From assembly GCA_963707465.1 (NCBI GenBank), contig CAVPQK010000013.1, positions 1,302,001-1,366,000 of the forward strand: a DNA stretch of 64,000 nucleotides. Reading direction: 5' to 3'. Source of the stretch: Bog-159 sp963707465 (GTDB taxonomy: Bacteria; Acidobacteriota; Terriglobia; Bryobacterales; Bryobacteraceae). Positions 1-8,235 of the stretch are shown in pieces. A program made the position numbers and the translations under genes. Numbering within the stretch: position 1 is the first letter of the stretch; each line of letters opens with the position of its first letter. The notes beneath the pieces are model-generated. The model was not told where the DNA came from. It made no database searches and saw nothing but the letters and a program-made list of their open reading frames with translations.

Positions 1-545
1 GCTCCCGGGGTCTTGATGGAAATGGCTTTGCGGTACTCCGCGATAGCGGTGGCCAGCATCGGTCCGGTCTCTTCCGGCCGGCCCGCGCGAAAACTGGCCT
101 GCGCCCTTACGAAGTCCAGGTCCGCGGTCAGCCGGTGACCGTCGAATGAGTTCGGATCGCGCTGTAAAAGCTCCTTGGTAATGCCTTCCACTTCCGTCAG
201 AAACTGGGGATCGCGGCTGAACGCGAGGTAGATCTCGGCCAAGCGGACTTCCGCGTCGATATGCTGCGGCTGGTCCTTGGGGATCAACTCGATGGCGCGC
301 CGCAATTCGCCTAAGGCATTGGAGACGCGGCCGAGCTTCAGATCGGTCTGGGCGAGGTAGTAATAGGCGAGGCCGTATCGCTGGTCCTTCTGGAGGGCGT
401 TGCGATACATGATGGAAGCTTCTTTGAACTTGCCTTTAGCGAAATACTTGTTTCCGTTTTCCAAGTAACGCTTCTTGGCAACGTTGGGGTCCCGGCTACA
501 GGAAACCAGGGTTAGCGCAGCCAGGATGACGACCAGGGATTTCAT
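1..545 (-). CDS. TPR-repeat lipoprotein, C-terminus cut by window edge
   Basis: Reads leftward from an ATG at 543-545 with no stop before base 1, so about 181 residues are visible and the C-terminus is missing. The N-terminus is a lipoprotein signal: hydrophobic stretch followed by LVSC, with Cys16 as the probable lipidated residue. After it come tetratricopeptide helices (for example NGNKYFAKGKFKEA and AYYYLAQTDLKLGR) typical of TPR scaffolds anchored in the outer or inner membrane facing the periplasm. Such proteins in acidobacteria often accompany exopolysaccharide or protein-sorting loci, but nothing here fixes the partner. The gene diverges from the receiver gene at 661; their promoters must share 546-660. 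Confidence 0.8.
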   Translation of the reverse strand, partial: MKSLVVILAALTLVSCSRDPNVAKKRYLENGNKYFAKGKFKEASIMYRNALQKDQRYGLAYYYLAQTDLKLGRVSNALGELRRAIELIPKDQPQHIDAEVRLAEIYLAFSRDPQFLTEVEGITKELLQRDPNSFDGHRLTADLDFVRAQASFRAGRPEETGPMLATAIAEYRKAISIKTPG

Positions 546-660
546 GCAAGTCCTCACGTCGATTCTAATATAGATCGCGCAGGTGCAGGAGCGGGTTGTG
601 GAGGCGGATATCCTGAGATTTTCCCGCATTCCCGCCACTACCAGTGCGGAAACCCGCAAA

Positions 661-1080
661 ATGGCCAGCCCGAAAGACGCCATCTCCGTCCTGCTGATCG
701 ACCCTCTGGATTCGCGCCGCGACGCGCTGCGCAACATTCTCACGGCTCCGCAGTGGGAAATCCGCGAAGCGGCCACCTACCGCGAGGCCTTGGAGATTCT
801 CAACAATCGGCCGATCGCCGTGGCGATCTGCGACGTCGCCTTCGGGGACGGCAACTGGCAGGAGTTGCTCACCGATCTGCAAGGGCGCGCCCATCCGCCG
901 AACCTGATCGTTTCGTCCCGGTTGGCCGATGAGCGGCTGTGGGCCGAGGTTCTGAACCTGGGCGGGTACGACGTTTTGGTCCAGCCTTTTGACTGCGGCG
1001 AGGTTCTGCGGGTGGCCAGTATGGCCTGGATGGCCTGGCGGCAACAGCGCCAAGACCTCGCGCGCGCGGCGGCTGGCTAA
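661..1080 (+). CDS. Atypical single-domain response-regulator receiver
   Basis: A 139-residue receiver-like domain starting MASPKDAISVLLID. The first strand ends in LLIDPLD, giving one acidic residue where receivers usually have a pair. The strand-3 Asp is present in VAICDVAFGDG. The strand-5 Lys of the usual KP motif is replaced by Gln (VLVQPFD), so phosphoryl signalling may be altered. No output domain is fused. A GTG at 583 would add 26 residues unlike any domain; the ATG at 661 directly precedes the fold and is preferred. The gene converges on glpD, separated only by a two-hairpin repeat. Confidence 0.65.
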   Translation: MASPKDAISVLLIDPLDSRRDALRNILTAPQWEIREAATYREALEILNNRPIAVAICDVAFGDGNWQELLTDLQGRAHPPNLIVSSRLADERLWAEVLNLGGYDVLVQPFDCGEVLRVASMAWMAWRQQRQDLARAAAG

Positions 1081-1087
1081 TGAAGAA

Positions 1088-1128
1088 GGCGGCCTGAGAG
1101 GCCGCTGCAGGCCACGGGCCTGCCCCAC
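1088..1128 (+). repeat. REP-like two-hairpin element, copy 1
   Basis: Two back-to-back stems: gcggcct-gaga-ggccgc, then gcaggcc-acg-ggcctgc, ending in cccac. It lies between the convergent receiver gene and glpD and touches the glpD stop codon, so it could also end transcription from either side. Further copies occur at 3996, 11587, 12818, 56044 and, inverted, 60985. Confidence 0.8.
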
Positions 1129-2687
1129 TATTTGCAATAGTTTTGGGCGATTTCTGCGAAGCTTTCCACTTGCCGCTTCTGCCAGGCATCGTCCCGATCC
1201 AGTTCGCGCGCCATCAGCATGGCGGCGCGCGGGGCCATGCGTATCGCCGCGTTCGCATTGAGGAAGAGGGCGCGCGTGCGGCGCGCCAGGACGTCTTCGA
1301 CATTGCGCGCCATTTCGCGGCGCCCGGCCCAGACGACTTCCGCTCCCGTGTATGGCAGCGCGCCGTCCAGTGGTTCGGCCAGCGCCGGCTCGGCGCGCAT
1401 GAGGTCCTGGATGGCCGGCGCGTCCGACCCGTAGACGCGCAATGGGCCGAACGCGTCGGCGCGCGGATGGAATCCGTGCAAGCGCAAATGTTCGGTGACG
1501 CAGGCCCTCTCCGGCAGGCGCGCCAGCATGGCCGCCTGGTTCACGCAGTCCTCCGCCATGTGGCGATAGGTGGTCCACTTGCCGCCGCAAATGGTCAGCA
1601 GACCGGATTTCTCGATGTGGATGGTGTGGTCGCGCGAGAGCGCCGCCGTACCACCGCCGGCGGCCGATTTCACCAGCGGGCGAATGCCAGCAAATACGCT
1701 GAGGATGTCGGCACGCGTGGGCGTGCGCGCCAGGTACAGCGCGGCGGTCGAGAGGATGAATTCGATCTCCTGCTCCAGGGCCACCGGCTCGAGCGAAGCG
1801 CCGTCCACGGGGGTGTCGGTGGTGCCGATCAGCGTGTGACCGTGCCAGGGGATGGCGAACATCACCCGGCCATCGCTAGTATGGGGGACCATGATGGCGC
1901 TCTCGCCGGGGAGAAAGCTGCGATCGAAGACCAGGTGCACGCCCTGGCTGGGCGCGATCATGGGCGCGATGGAGGCATCCGCCTGGCGGCGCAGGCCGTC
2001 GGTGAAAGGCCCGGTGGCGTTGATCACCACTTCGGCTTGCGCACGGAATTCCTCGCCGCTTTCGGTATCGCGCGCGATCACGCCGTCGATGAACCCATCG
2101 GCATCCTTGGTCAGGCCGGTCACGCCCACGTAGTTCAGCAGCGTGGCGCCCATTTCGCAGGCGGTCGCGGCCATATTGATGAGCAGGCGGGCATCGTCGA
2201 ACTGCCCGTCGAAGTAGATGACGCCGCCGCGCAAGCCTTCGGTCTTGATCGTGGGCAGCCGTTCGAGCGTCTCCTCTTTGGAGAGGATGCGCGACGCGCC
2301 GAACCCGTATTTGCCGGCCAGCAGGTTGTAGACCTTTAGGCCCAGCCCGTAGAACGGCGCTTCCCACCAATCGTAATTCGGCACCACGAAGGCGCGGTCG
2401 TGGACCAGGTGCGGCGCGTTACCGAGCAGCAGGCCGCGTTCGCGCAGCGCTTCCATCACGAGCGAGATATTGCCTTGTTCGAGGTAGCGGACGCCGCCGT
2501 GCACCAGCTTGGTGCTGCGGCTGGAGGTGCCCTTGCCGAAATCGTGCTGTTCGAGCAGCAGCACATCGTAGCCGCGCGCGGCGGCGTCGATGGCCACGCC
2601 TACACCGGTGGCGCCGCCGCCCACCACGATCATGTCCCAGCGGCTGCGGCGGGCGCGCAGGCGGGCGTACATTTCTTCGCGACGCAT
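1128..2687 (-). CDS. glpD: FAD-dependent glycerol-3-phosphate dehydrogenase
   Basis: 519 residues, the usual GlpD length. Oxidises sn-glycerol-3-phosphate to dihydroxyacetone phosphate at the cytoplasmic membrane and passes electrons to quinone. The N-terminal Rossmann motif (MIVVGGGATGVG, residues 19-30) binds FAD. It is followed by the family block GTSSRSTKLVHGGVRYLE and by FDGQFDDARL. The C-terminal part, including GSDAPAIQDLM, corresponds to the DAO_C domain. The first ATG gives MRREEMYARL; the second Met (residue 6) is an equally possible start. The gene stands alone; the glycerophosphodiesterase at 4039 could supply its substrate indirectly. Confidence 0.95.
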   Translation of the reverse strand: MRREEMYARLRARRSRWDMIVVGGGATGVGVAIDAAARGYDVLLLEQHDFGKGTSSRSTKLVHGGVRYLEQGNISLVMEALRERGLLLGNAPHLVHDRAFVVPNYDWWEAPFYGLGLKVYNLLAGKYGFGASRILSKEETLERLPTIKTEGLRGGVIYFDGQFDDARLLINMAATACEMGATLLNYVGVTGLTKDADGFIDGVIARDTESGEEFRAQAEVVINATGPFTDGLRRQADASIAPMIAPSQGVHLVFDRSFLPGESAIMVPHTSDGRVMFAIPWHGHTLIGTTDTPVDGASLEPVALEQEIEFILSTAALYLARTPTRADILSVFAGIRPLVKSAAGGGTAALSRDHTIHIEKSGLLTICGGKWTTYRHMAEDCVNQAAMLARLPERACVTEHLRLHGFHPRADAFGPLRVYGSDAPAIQDLMRAEPALAEPLDGALPYTGAEVVWAGRREMARNVEDVLARRTRALFLNANAAIRMAPRAAMLMARELDRDDAWQKRQVESFAEIAQNYCK

Positions 2688-2722
2688 GGGCGATCTTCAG
2701 CTATGGTATCAGCCGGGGAGAT

Positions 2723-2765
2723 GCCGGCTAAAAGCCGGCTGCGGGCAAGATTGCCCGCCCTCCAA
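2723..2765 (+). repeat. Two-hairpin repeat, second family, copy 1
   Basis: Stem 1 gccggct-aaa-agccggc is followed by stem 2 gcgggcaa-ga-ttgcccgc and a ccctcca tail. It sits in the divergent promoter space between glpD and the small membrane gene at 2791. Similar layouts occur at 26377 and 52939. Confidence 0.7.
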
Positions 2766-2790
2766 GCGGAAATTCGGGCATAATGTACCC

Positions 2791-3186
2791 ATGCATTCGT
2801 ATCGCGCCGAGGAGACTGCCCGCATGCAAGCTCTGGACGGTCTGCCGCTGGCGGACTTCTGGCAGCGGGCTGCGGCGTTCGCCACGGATGTGGCTATCGC
2901 CCTGGTGGCCGTGGCGATTGCGCTGATCCTTTGGGGCGCCACCAAATGGGCCATAGAGACCGGCGCCGGTATCCACCAACACCGCAGCTACCACATCAAC
3001 CTGGCTGAAAATGAGGGGGCCCGGATTGCGTTGGGAATCGGCGTGCGCGTGGTTTCGCTGGTTCATGAACACATGTCGCTGTGGCATTCGATGGAGCGTG
3101 CGCTGGGTTATGGCGCAGCCGCGCTGGCGGAGACCATCGTGGTGAAAGAGAAGGCGTACCAACTCCGGCAAAACGGGTTACATTAG
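2791..3186 (+). CDS. Small hypothetical membrane protein
   Basis: 131 residues from ATG 2791 (MHSYRAEETARM). One clear membrane segment around residues 33-52 (TDVAIALVAVAIALILWGA) is followed by a soluble part containing HQHRSYHINLAENEGA. I do not recognise the family. It runs in the same direction as the periplasmic protein at 3207, 20 bp downstream, so the two may be co-transcribed. A start at the internal Met (2824) is possible and would leave the membrane helix intact. Confidence 0.5.
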   Translation: MHSYRAEETARMQALDGLPLADFWQRAAAFATDVAIALVAVAIALILWGATKWAIETGAGIHQHRSYHINLAENEGARIALGIGVRVVSLVHEHMSLWHSMERALGYGAAALAETIVVKEKAYQLRQNGLH

Positions 3187-3206
3187 ACCGTGAGGAAACC
3201 ATCGCC

Positions 3207-3986
3207 ATGATCTCCCGATACCAGATCGCCTTGCCGGCCGTGCTGATACTGGCCGGGGCCGCCTACGCGGCCGACGACATCAAACCAGAAGCCATTCTGG
3301 ACAAGTACATCGAAGTGACCGGCGGCCGCGCCGCCTATGAAAAGATCAAGACCGAGATGGCCACCGGCACGCTGGAGATCTCGAGCTTCGGTATCAACGG
3401 GACGCTGACCATCTACCAGGCCGCGCCGGACAAGGCGTATACCGAGATCGATCTGGGCGGCATCGGCAAGGCGGAAGAGGGCTCCAACGGGCAAGTGGCC
3501 TGGGCGGTGAACGGTATGCAGGGCCCCCGAATTAAGGATGGCGACGAACGGGCCGCCACGCTGCGGCGCGACGCTCTGAACGCGGACATACGCTGGCGCG
3601 ACTTTTTCAAGAAAGCCGAACTGGCCGGCACGGAGGACGTGGGCGGCAAGGCGTGTTATAAGGTGGTGCTCACGCCCAACGACGGCGCCGCCGAAACCCG
3701 CTATTACGACAAGAGCACCAACCTGCTGGTGAAAGCCACCATGCCCGTTACTACCCCGGAAGGCGCCGCGAGCGCAGAGATTATGCTGGGCGACTATCGG
3801 GATGAAGGCGGCATCCTGACGCCGCACACCATCACGCAGAAGATCGGGACGATGGAGAGCCAGGTGAAGATCCTCAGCGTGAAGCACAACCCGGATATTC
3901 CGGCGAGCCGCTTCGATGTGCCGGACCAGATCAAAGCGCTGATGACCGATAAGAAGACCGACGATAAGAAGGCCGAGAAGAAGTAG
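3207..3986 (+). CDS. Periplasmic LolA-like lipoprotein-sorting-type protein
   Basis: 259 residues with a cleavable signal peptide ending AAYA. The mature part opens with LDKYIEVTGGRAAYEKI and continues as beta-rich repeats (TLEISSFGINGTLTIYQ, YYDKSTNLLVKA, LTPHTITQKIG), resembling the convex half-barrel of the LolA/outer-membrane-lipoprotein-sorting family. The same domain forms the C-terminal half of the cytochrome at 11629 (LLDKYVAAIGGAEALHKI), so this is a paralogous module used both free and fused. The C-terminus is a Lys/Asp-rich tail. The start is set by a gaggaaacc ribosome site about 10 bases ahead of ATG 3207; a larger open frame beginning upstream overlaps the preceding gene. Confidence 0.7.
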   Translation: MISRYQIALPAVLILAGAAYAADDIKPEAILDKYIEVTGGRAAYEKIKTEMATGTLEISSFGINGTLTIYQAAPDKAYTEIDLGGIGKAEEGSNGQVAWAVNGMQGPRIKDGDERAATLRRDALNADIRWRDFFKKAELAGTEDVGGKACYKVVLTPNDGAAETRYYDKSTNLLVKATMPVTTPEGAASAEIMLGDYRDEGGILTPHTITQKIGTMESQVKILSVKHNPDIPASRFDVPDQIKALMTDKKTDDKKAEKK

Positions 3987-3995
3987 GCAGTAGCA

Positions 3996-4035
3996 GGCGG
4001 CCTGAGAGGCCGCTGCAGGCTACGGGCCTGCCCCA
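3996..4035 (+). repeat. REP-like two-hairpin element, copy 2
   Basis: Same layout as copy 1 (gcggcctgagaggccgc stem, then gcaggct-acg-ggcctgc) ending ccccag. It fills the space between the convergent genes ending at 3986 and 4039, a natural place for a bidirectional terminator or REP element. Confidence 0.8.
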
Positions 4036-4038
4036 GTT

Positions 4039-4809
4039 TCAGTGCAGGTTGTGGGAGCGCAAGTATGCGACCAACTCGGCGGGACGATCCGTCTGAATGC
4101 CCGCCGCGCCGCGATCCACGGCATCCTGCCAGGCGGCGGGGTTGTCCGCGAGACCCAGACGGTCGACGTAAATCTGGACGCCGGCGCGCCTGGCCACTGC
4201 GATCGCTTCGTCCTTAAAATCTCCCGCGTCGAAGGCGGCCACGCTTAGCTGCATGTCGGCCAGCAGCTTTTCGAGCGTAGCCGCGCCGTATGCTTCCGGC
4301 ATAATCTTCAAGGTTGGACCCAGCGCCTGCACCTTCTTCAGGAATCCCGCGCCTCCGTAAATCACCACCCGGTTCAGCATATCGGCCTTGCCGAGCGCGG
4401 CGGCCAGATCGGCGGGCGCGATGTCCTTCGAGTCCACGTAGACGCCGATCTTGCCGTGCGCCAGGGCCAGCGCCTCCTCGAAAGATGGCACTTTCGTGCC
4501 GGCGAACTGCGGGCCGAACTTCGCGCCCGCATCCAGCGCGCGGATCTGGTCGAAGGTCATTTCGCGGACGGCCCCGCTGCCGTTGGTGGTGCGGTCCACC
4601 TTGGCATCGTGCATCAGCACCAGGCGGCCATCGGAGGTGGTGCGCACGTCCAGTTCGAAGAAGTCGGCGCCGGCATCGATGGCGGCTTGAAAGGCGGGAA
4701 GGGTATTCTCAGGGTGCGCGCGATGTTCGCCCCGATGGGCAATCACCACGATGCGATCGGCTGCGGTGAGAGTGGCGCAGAACAGCAACAGCAGCGCGGT
4801 GTAGTTCAT
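4039..4809 (-). CDS. Glycerophosphodiester phosphodiesterase
   Basis: 256 residues with a signal peptide (MNYTALLLLFCATLTAA), so probably periplasmic. Hydrolyses glycerophosphodiesters to glycerol-3-phosphate and an alcohol. GDPD motifs are clear: catalytic HRGE (His25-Arg26) followed by HPENT, the metal site FFELDVRTTSDGRLVLMHD, and the C-terminal GIQTDRP that closes the TIM barrel. Length matches the periplasmic GlpQ-like/UgpQ-like range. The next gene on the other strand starts 20 bp away, so the promoters are divergent and very compact. Confidence 0.92.
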   Translation of the reverse strand: MNYTALLLLFCATLTAADRIVVIAHRGEHRAHPENTLPAFQAAIDAGADFFELDVRTTSDGRLVLMHDAKVDRTTNGSGAVREMTFDQIRALDAGAKFGPQFAGTKVPSFEEALALAHGKIGVYVDSKDIAPADLAAALGKADMLNRVVIYGGAGFLKKVQALGPTLKIMPEAYGAATLEKLLADMQLSVAAFDAGDFKDEAIAVARRAGVQIYVDRLGLADNPAAWQDAVDRGAAGIQTDRPAELVAYLRSHNLH

Positions 4810-4829
4810 GCTTGAGATAGTATCAGATC

Positions 4830-6071
4830 ATGCGCTTTTTCCCCGCGGCCATGGCGCTCGTGTTGGCCCAGGCCGCCGTGGCGCAGCGACTGGCGGAGAT
4901 CAAGGTTAGCGGCAATGCGCGGCTGCCGACGGCCGCGCTAATAGCCGCATCAGGCTTGCGCACGGGCCAGGCGGTCACGCGCGCCGAACTCGACGGCGCT
5001 GTACAGAAGCTGTTCCAGACCGGGTTCTTCGCGAGCGTCAACTACCGGTTCGATCCGATGCCCGACGGCAGCGGCCCTGGGTACGCGCTTACGCTGCAGG
5101 TTTCCGAAGAGGCGGCCCACAAGCCTGTGGAACTGGACTTCCCGGACGTGGATGCCGAACGCTTGTGGCAGCAGCTCAAATCCGCCGACCCATTCATTGA
5201 CCGGCAGATGCCGGACAACGATCGCGCATCGGAATATTACAAGCGGGCGATCGAGGCCGCGCTGCGGAATTCGAATCATGCGGAAGAGATCGTGATGCGG
5301 CCGGAGGCCGACATGAGCACCGGCAGATCGGCGGTGGCCTTCCGTCCGGCCCATCTTCCCCGAATCGCAGCGATGCGGTTCGAGGGGAATGCGGCCATTA
5401 CGAGCGCCGCGCTCGAGGCCGCCATGGCGAAGGTTGCCATGGGCCAGGAGTATACGGCGCGCGACTTCCGCCGGATGCTGGAGCTGAACGTCAGGCCGCT
5501 TTATGAAGATTTGGGGCGGCTAACCGTCGCTTTTCCTTCGGTGAAGATGGTGAGCGCCGGGGATGCGGCGGTCGCGGTCACGGCCGCGATCGACGAAGGT
5601 CCCGCCTGGCGTCTCGGCAAAGTCGTGCTCACCGGCGACGCCCTGCCGCTGGCCGAGATGCTGGACGCCGCCCGCTTCGCTTACGGAGTGCCGGCGAACT
5701 GGAGACAGTTCACTGCCGGCCTGGTGAAGATGGAGCAGGTGTTACGGCGGGACGGCTATATCACGGTATCCTCAAAGCCTATGCGCGCGTTTCAACAGGC
5801 GACGCAGGTTGTGGATGTGAACGTGGAGGTCAGGAAAGGGCCGCAATTCCTGTTCGGCGAGCTGTTTATCGAGGGGTTGGATGAACTCACCCAGCATCGC
5901 GTGGCCACGCTGTGGGCGCTTCCCGCCGGCGCGCCCATGAACCAGCTTTATATCGATGATTTTGTGCGCTCCGCGTGGCCGATTTTGAAAGGCAAGTACA
6001 GGACTTTCGGTTCGGAGTTGCATATTCGTCCGGGCACCAACGTGGCGGACGTGACGCTCAAGTTTCATTGA
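4830..6071 (+). CDS. POTRA-repeat protein related to BamA/TamA, without a barrel
   Basis: 413 residues: signal peptide MRFFPAAMALVLAQAAVA, then a POTRA unit (RLAEIKVSGNARLPTAAL, about residues 19-95). Further POTRA-like units follow around AAMRFEGNAAIT, AWRLGKVVLTGDA and FLFGELFIEGLDEL. BamA-type proteins of about 800 residues add a C-terminal 16-strand barrel; here the protein stops after the last POTRA (DVTLKFH), so it is either a periplasmic adaptor or a truncated relative. The following deacetylase gene starts 17 bp after the stop with its own ribosome site. Confidence 0.75.
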   Translation: MRFFPAAMALVLAQAAVAQRLAEIKVSGNARLPTAALIAASGLRTGQAVTRAELDGAVQKLFQTGFFASVNYRFDPMPDGSGPGYALTLQVSEEAAHKPVELDFPDVDAERLWQQLKSADPFIDRQMPDNDRASEYYKRAIEAALRNSNHAEEIVMRPEADMSTGRSAVAFRPAHLPRIAAMRFEGNAAITSAALEAAMAKVAMGQEYTARDFRRMLELNVRPLYEDLGRLTVAFPSVKMVSAGDAAVAVTAAIDEGPAWRLGKVVLTGDALPLAEMLDAARFAYGVPANWRQFTAGLVKMEQVLRRDGYITVSSKPMRAFQQATQVVDVNVEVRKGPQFLFGELFIEGLDELTQHRVATLWALPAGAPMNQLYIDDFVRSAWPILKGKYRTFGSELHIRPGTNVADVTLKFH

Positions 6072-6088
6072 GGGAGGTAGCGCCGCAT

Positions 6089-6808
6089 ATGCCGTTCACA
6101 CGCAGGGGTCTGCTGGGTCAAGCCGCGTTTTTCGCGGGCGCGGCATTATTGCCAGCTGGCCGGAAGCTGAAGGTGATCGTCACCGGCGGGCACCCCGGCG
6201 ATCCCGAATATGGATGCGGGGGAACCATTGCCCGCTATGCGGATCAGGGGCATGACGTGACGCTGCTCTATCTAAATCGCGGCGAGAAAAGCTGTCCGGA
6301 GACGGCCGCCGACGCCGCGGGCAATGTGCGCGTGGGTGAGGCCCAACGGGCTTGCGAGATTTTGAAAGCGCGGCCGCTGTTCGCCGGGCAGTGCGACGGG
6401 CACGCGGTGGTGGACGCGGCGCACTACAAGGAGTTCCGCGACCTGATCGACGCCCAGCAGCCCGATGTGCTGTTCACACACTGGCCGATCGACGGGCATC
6501 GCGATCATCGCGCCATTTCCATGATGGCCTACGACGCGTGGCTGGCCACGGGCAAGAAGTTCGCCTTCTATTACTACGAGGTTTCCGACGGCGAGGATAC
6601 GCTGATGTTCGCGCCCACCGATTTCGTGGACATCACGGCTACCGAGGCGCGCAAACGGATGGCTTGTTATGCGCACGCTTCGCAGGCGCCGGATAAGTTC
6701 TATGCGCTGCAGAGCCAGGTGGCGCGGTTTCGGGGCGTGGAGAGCGGGTACGGGCAGGCCGAGGCTTTCGTGCGGCATGCGCAGAGCCGCGGGGGGCCGT
6801 TGCCGTGA
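6089..6808 (+). CDS. LmbE/PIG-L family deacetylase, exported
   Basis: 239 residues from ATG 6089, behind a strong gggaggt site at 6071-6077. The N-terminus has a twin-arginine-like signal (TRRGLLGQAAFFAGAALL). PIG-L family enzymes remove acetyl groups from N-acetylglucosaminyl lipids or small molecules using one zinc ion. The first metal motif reads GGHPGDPEYGCGG, with Gly replacing the first Asp of the usual HPDDE. The second (HWPIDGHRDHRA) has the HxxDxH and DH residues intact. The altered first motif leaves catalysis uncertain. Probably co-transcribed with the POTRA gene. Confidence 0.85.
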   Translation: MPFTRRGLLGQAAFFAGAALLPAGRKLKVIVTGGHPGDPEYGCGGTIARYADQGHDVTLLYLNRGEKSCPETAADAAGNVRVGEAQRACEILKARPLFAGQCDGHAVVDAAHYKEFRDLIDAQQPDVLFTHWPIDGHRDHRAISMMAYDAWLATGKKFAFYYYEVSDGEDTLMFAPTDFVDITATEARKRMACYAHASQAPDKFYALQSQVARFRGVESGYGQAEAFVRHAQSRGGPLP

Positions 6809-6940
6809 GGGTCCTGCGTTTGCCCAAGAAAGAGTATTGGCCGCCGATGAACGCCGATAAACGCCGATTAAAGATAAATCTTACGGAAGTTGCCGGAAGC
6901 TGACTCAGCGCGAGCTTGCGCAGCAAAAGCTATTATGGCC

Positions 6941-6998
6941 GCAGATGAACGCAGATGAACGCAGATGAACGCAGATGAACGCAGATGAACGCAGATAA
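6941..6998. repeat. Tandem 10-bp repeat, 5.8 copies
   Basis: Five perfect copies of gcagatgaac followed by gcagataa, directly upstream of the export-adaptor gene at 7009. A diverged relative (gccgatgaacgccgataaac) lies at about 6842-6862. The 10-bp period is close to one helical turn. Confidence 0.95.
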
Positions 6999-7008
6999 GA
7001 TGGTATGA

Positions 7009-8217
7009 GTGAAAAAACTGCTGTGGCTGTTGGCGATCCCGCTGGCTGTTATCGGCTGGTGGGCTTTCCACCGGAACAATGCTGCGCCGCAGGTTCCGTT
7101 TGCGAAGGTCATTCGCGAGACGCTGGTTAGCACGCTGCCTACCAATGGCAAGGTGGAACCTATCGAGTGGGCGTCGGTGCGCGTGGAGCAGGCGGGGCTG
7201 GTGAACAAGGTACCCGTTCAGGAAGGGCAGACGGTGGGCCAGGGCGCGCCGCTGGCGATTTTGAGCGACACGGGGCTGGCGGCCGATCTGGATGCCGCCG
7301 AAGCGCGCGCGGCGCAGGCGCGGGCGGACCTGGCCACCATCGAGGAGGGCGGCAAACCGCTCGAATTGACCATCCTCGAAAACGATCTGGCCCGTTTGCG
7401 GGTGGAACAGGAGCACGACCGCAAAGAATACGCTTCGCTGCGGCGGCTGGCCGAAAAGCAGGCCGCCTCGATGTTGGAAGTGGATGAGATCAAGAGCAAG
7501 CTGCAGGCCGCGGATATGGGGATCGAGGCGCTGGAGAAGCGGCGCGCCGCGCTGATCACGAAATCGGACAAGACGGTGGCGCTGGCGCGGCTGCGCGACG
7601 CCAAAGCGGCCGTGGAACTGGCCAAGAGCCATATCGCGCAATCGACCATCCGCGCGCCGATCGGCGGCGTGGTGTATGGTCTGGCGGCGCAGCCGGGGAC
7701 CTATCTCAATATCGGCGACCTGGTGGCGAACGTGGGCCGCATGGACCGCATGCGGGTGCGCGTGTATGTGGACGAGCCCGAATTGGGACGCGTGCAGCGA
7801 GGCCAGCCGGTGACCGTCAGTTGGGATGCGCTGCCGGGCCGTGCCTGGGAGGGCGCCGTGGAACGAAAGCCGGCCGACATCGTGGCGCTGGGAAGCCGGC
7901 AGGTAGGCGAAGTGCTGTGCACCATCGACAATCCGGGACGGCTGCTGCTACCGGGCACGAATGTGGATGCGCACATTCGCACGGCCACGGTGGATAAGGC
8001 GCTGACGATTCCGAAGGAGTGCCTGCGACGGAATGGCAGCGGGGTGGGCGTCTTCGCGCTCGACGGCAATCGACTGCAATGGCGGGCGGTGGAGACCGGC
8101 GTATCGAGCGTGACGCGCGTGCAGATACTCTCCGGGCTGGCGGAAGCGAGCGAGGTAGCGCTGCCGACGGAACTGACGTTGCGCGATGGGGAGATCGTCA
8201 CGCCGCAGCGGCAGTAA
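7009..8217 (+). CDS. MacA/HlyD-type membrane-fusion (periplasmic adaptor) protein
   Basis: 402 residues starting at GTG 7009 (MKKLLWLLAIPLAV), an N-terminal membrane anchor. The first half of the biotinyl-lipoyl-like domain follows (VRVEQAGLVNKVPVQEGQTVGQGAPLAI). A long alpha-helical hairpin spans about residues 90-205 (ADLDAAEARAAQARADL). The second lipoyl half is STIRAPIGGVVYGL, then beta-barrel domains. Adaptors of this kind link an inner-membrane ABC permease to the outside. The permease gene follows after 18 bp, so the pair forms one export unit; no ATPase gene is adjacent. Translation from GTG is supported by the membrane anchor; an ATG at 7005 is in another frame. Confidence 0.85.
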   Translation: MKKLLWLLAIPLAVIGWWAFHRNNAAPQVPFAKVIRETLVSTLPTNGKVEPIEWASVRVEQAGLVNKVPVQEGQTVGQGAPLAILSDTGLAADLDAAEARAAQARADLATIEEGGKPLELTILENDLARLRVEQEHDRKEYASLRRLAEKQAASMLEVDEIKSKLQAADMGIEALEKRRAALITKSDKTVALARLRDAKAAVELAKSHIAQSTIRAPIGGVVYGLAAQPGTYLNIGDLVANVGRMDRMRVRVYVDEPELGRVQRGQPVTVSWDALPGRAWEGAVERKPADIVALGSRQVGEVLCTIDNPGRLLLPGTNVDAHIRTATVDKALTIPKECLRRNGSGVGVFALDGNRLQWRAVETGVSSVTRVQILSGLAEASEVALPTELTLRDGEIVTPQRQ

Positions 8218-8235
8218 CCCACTTTATACTGGGAC

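Noticed and set aside
6941..6998. CRISPR array
   Set aside because: Ten-base units without spacers; a simple tandem repeat.
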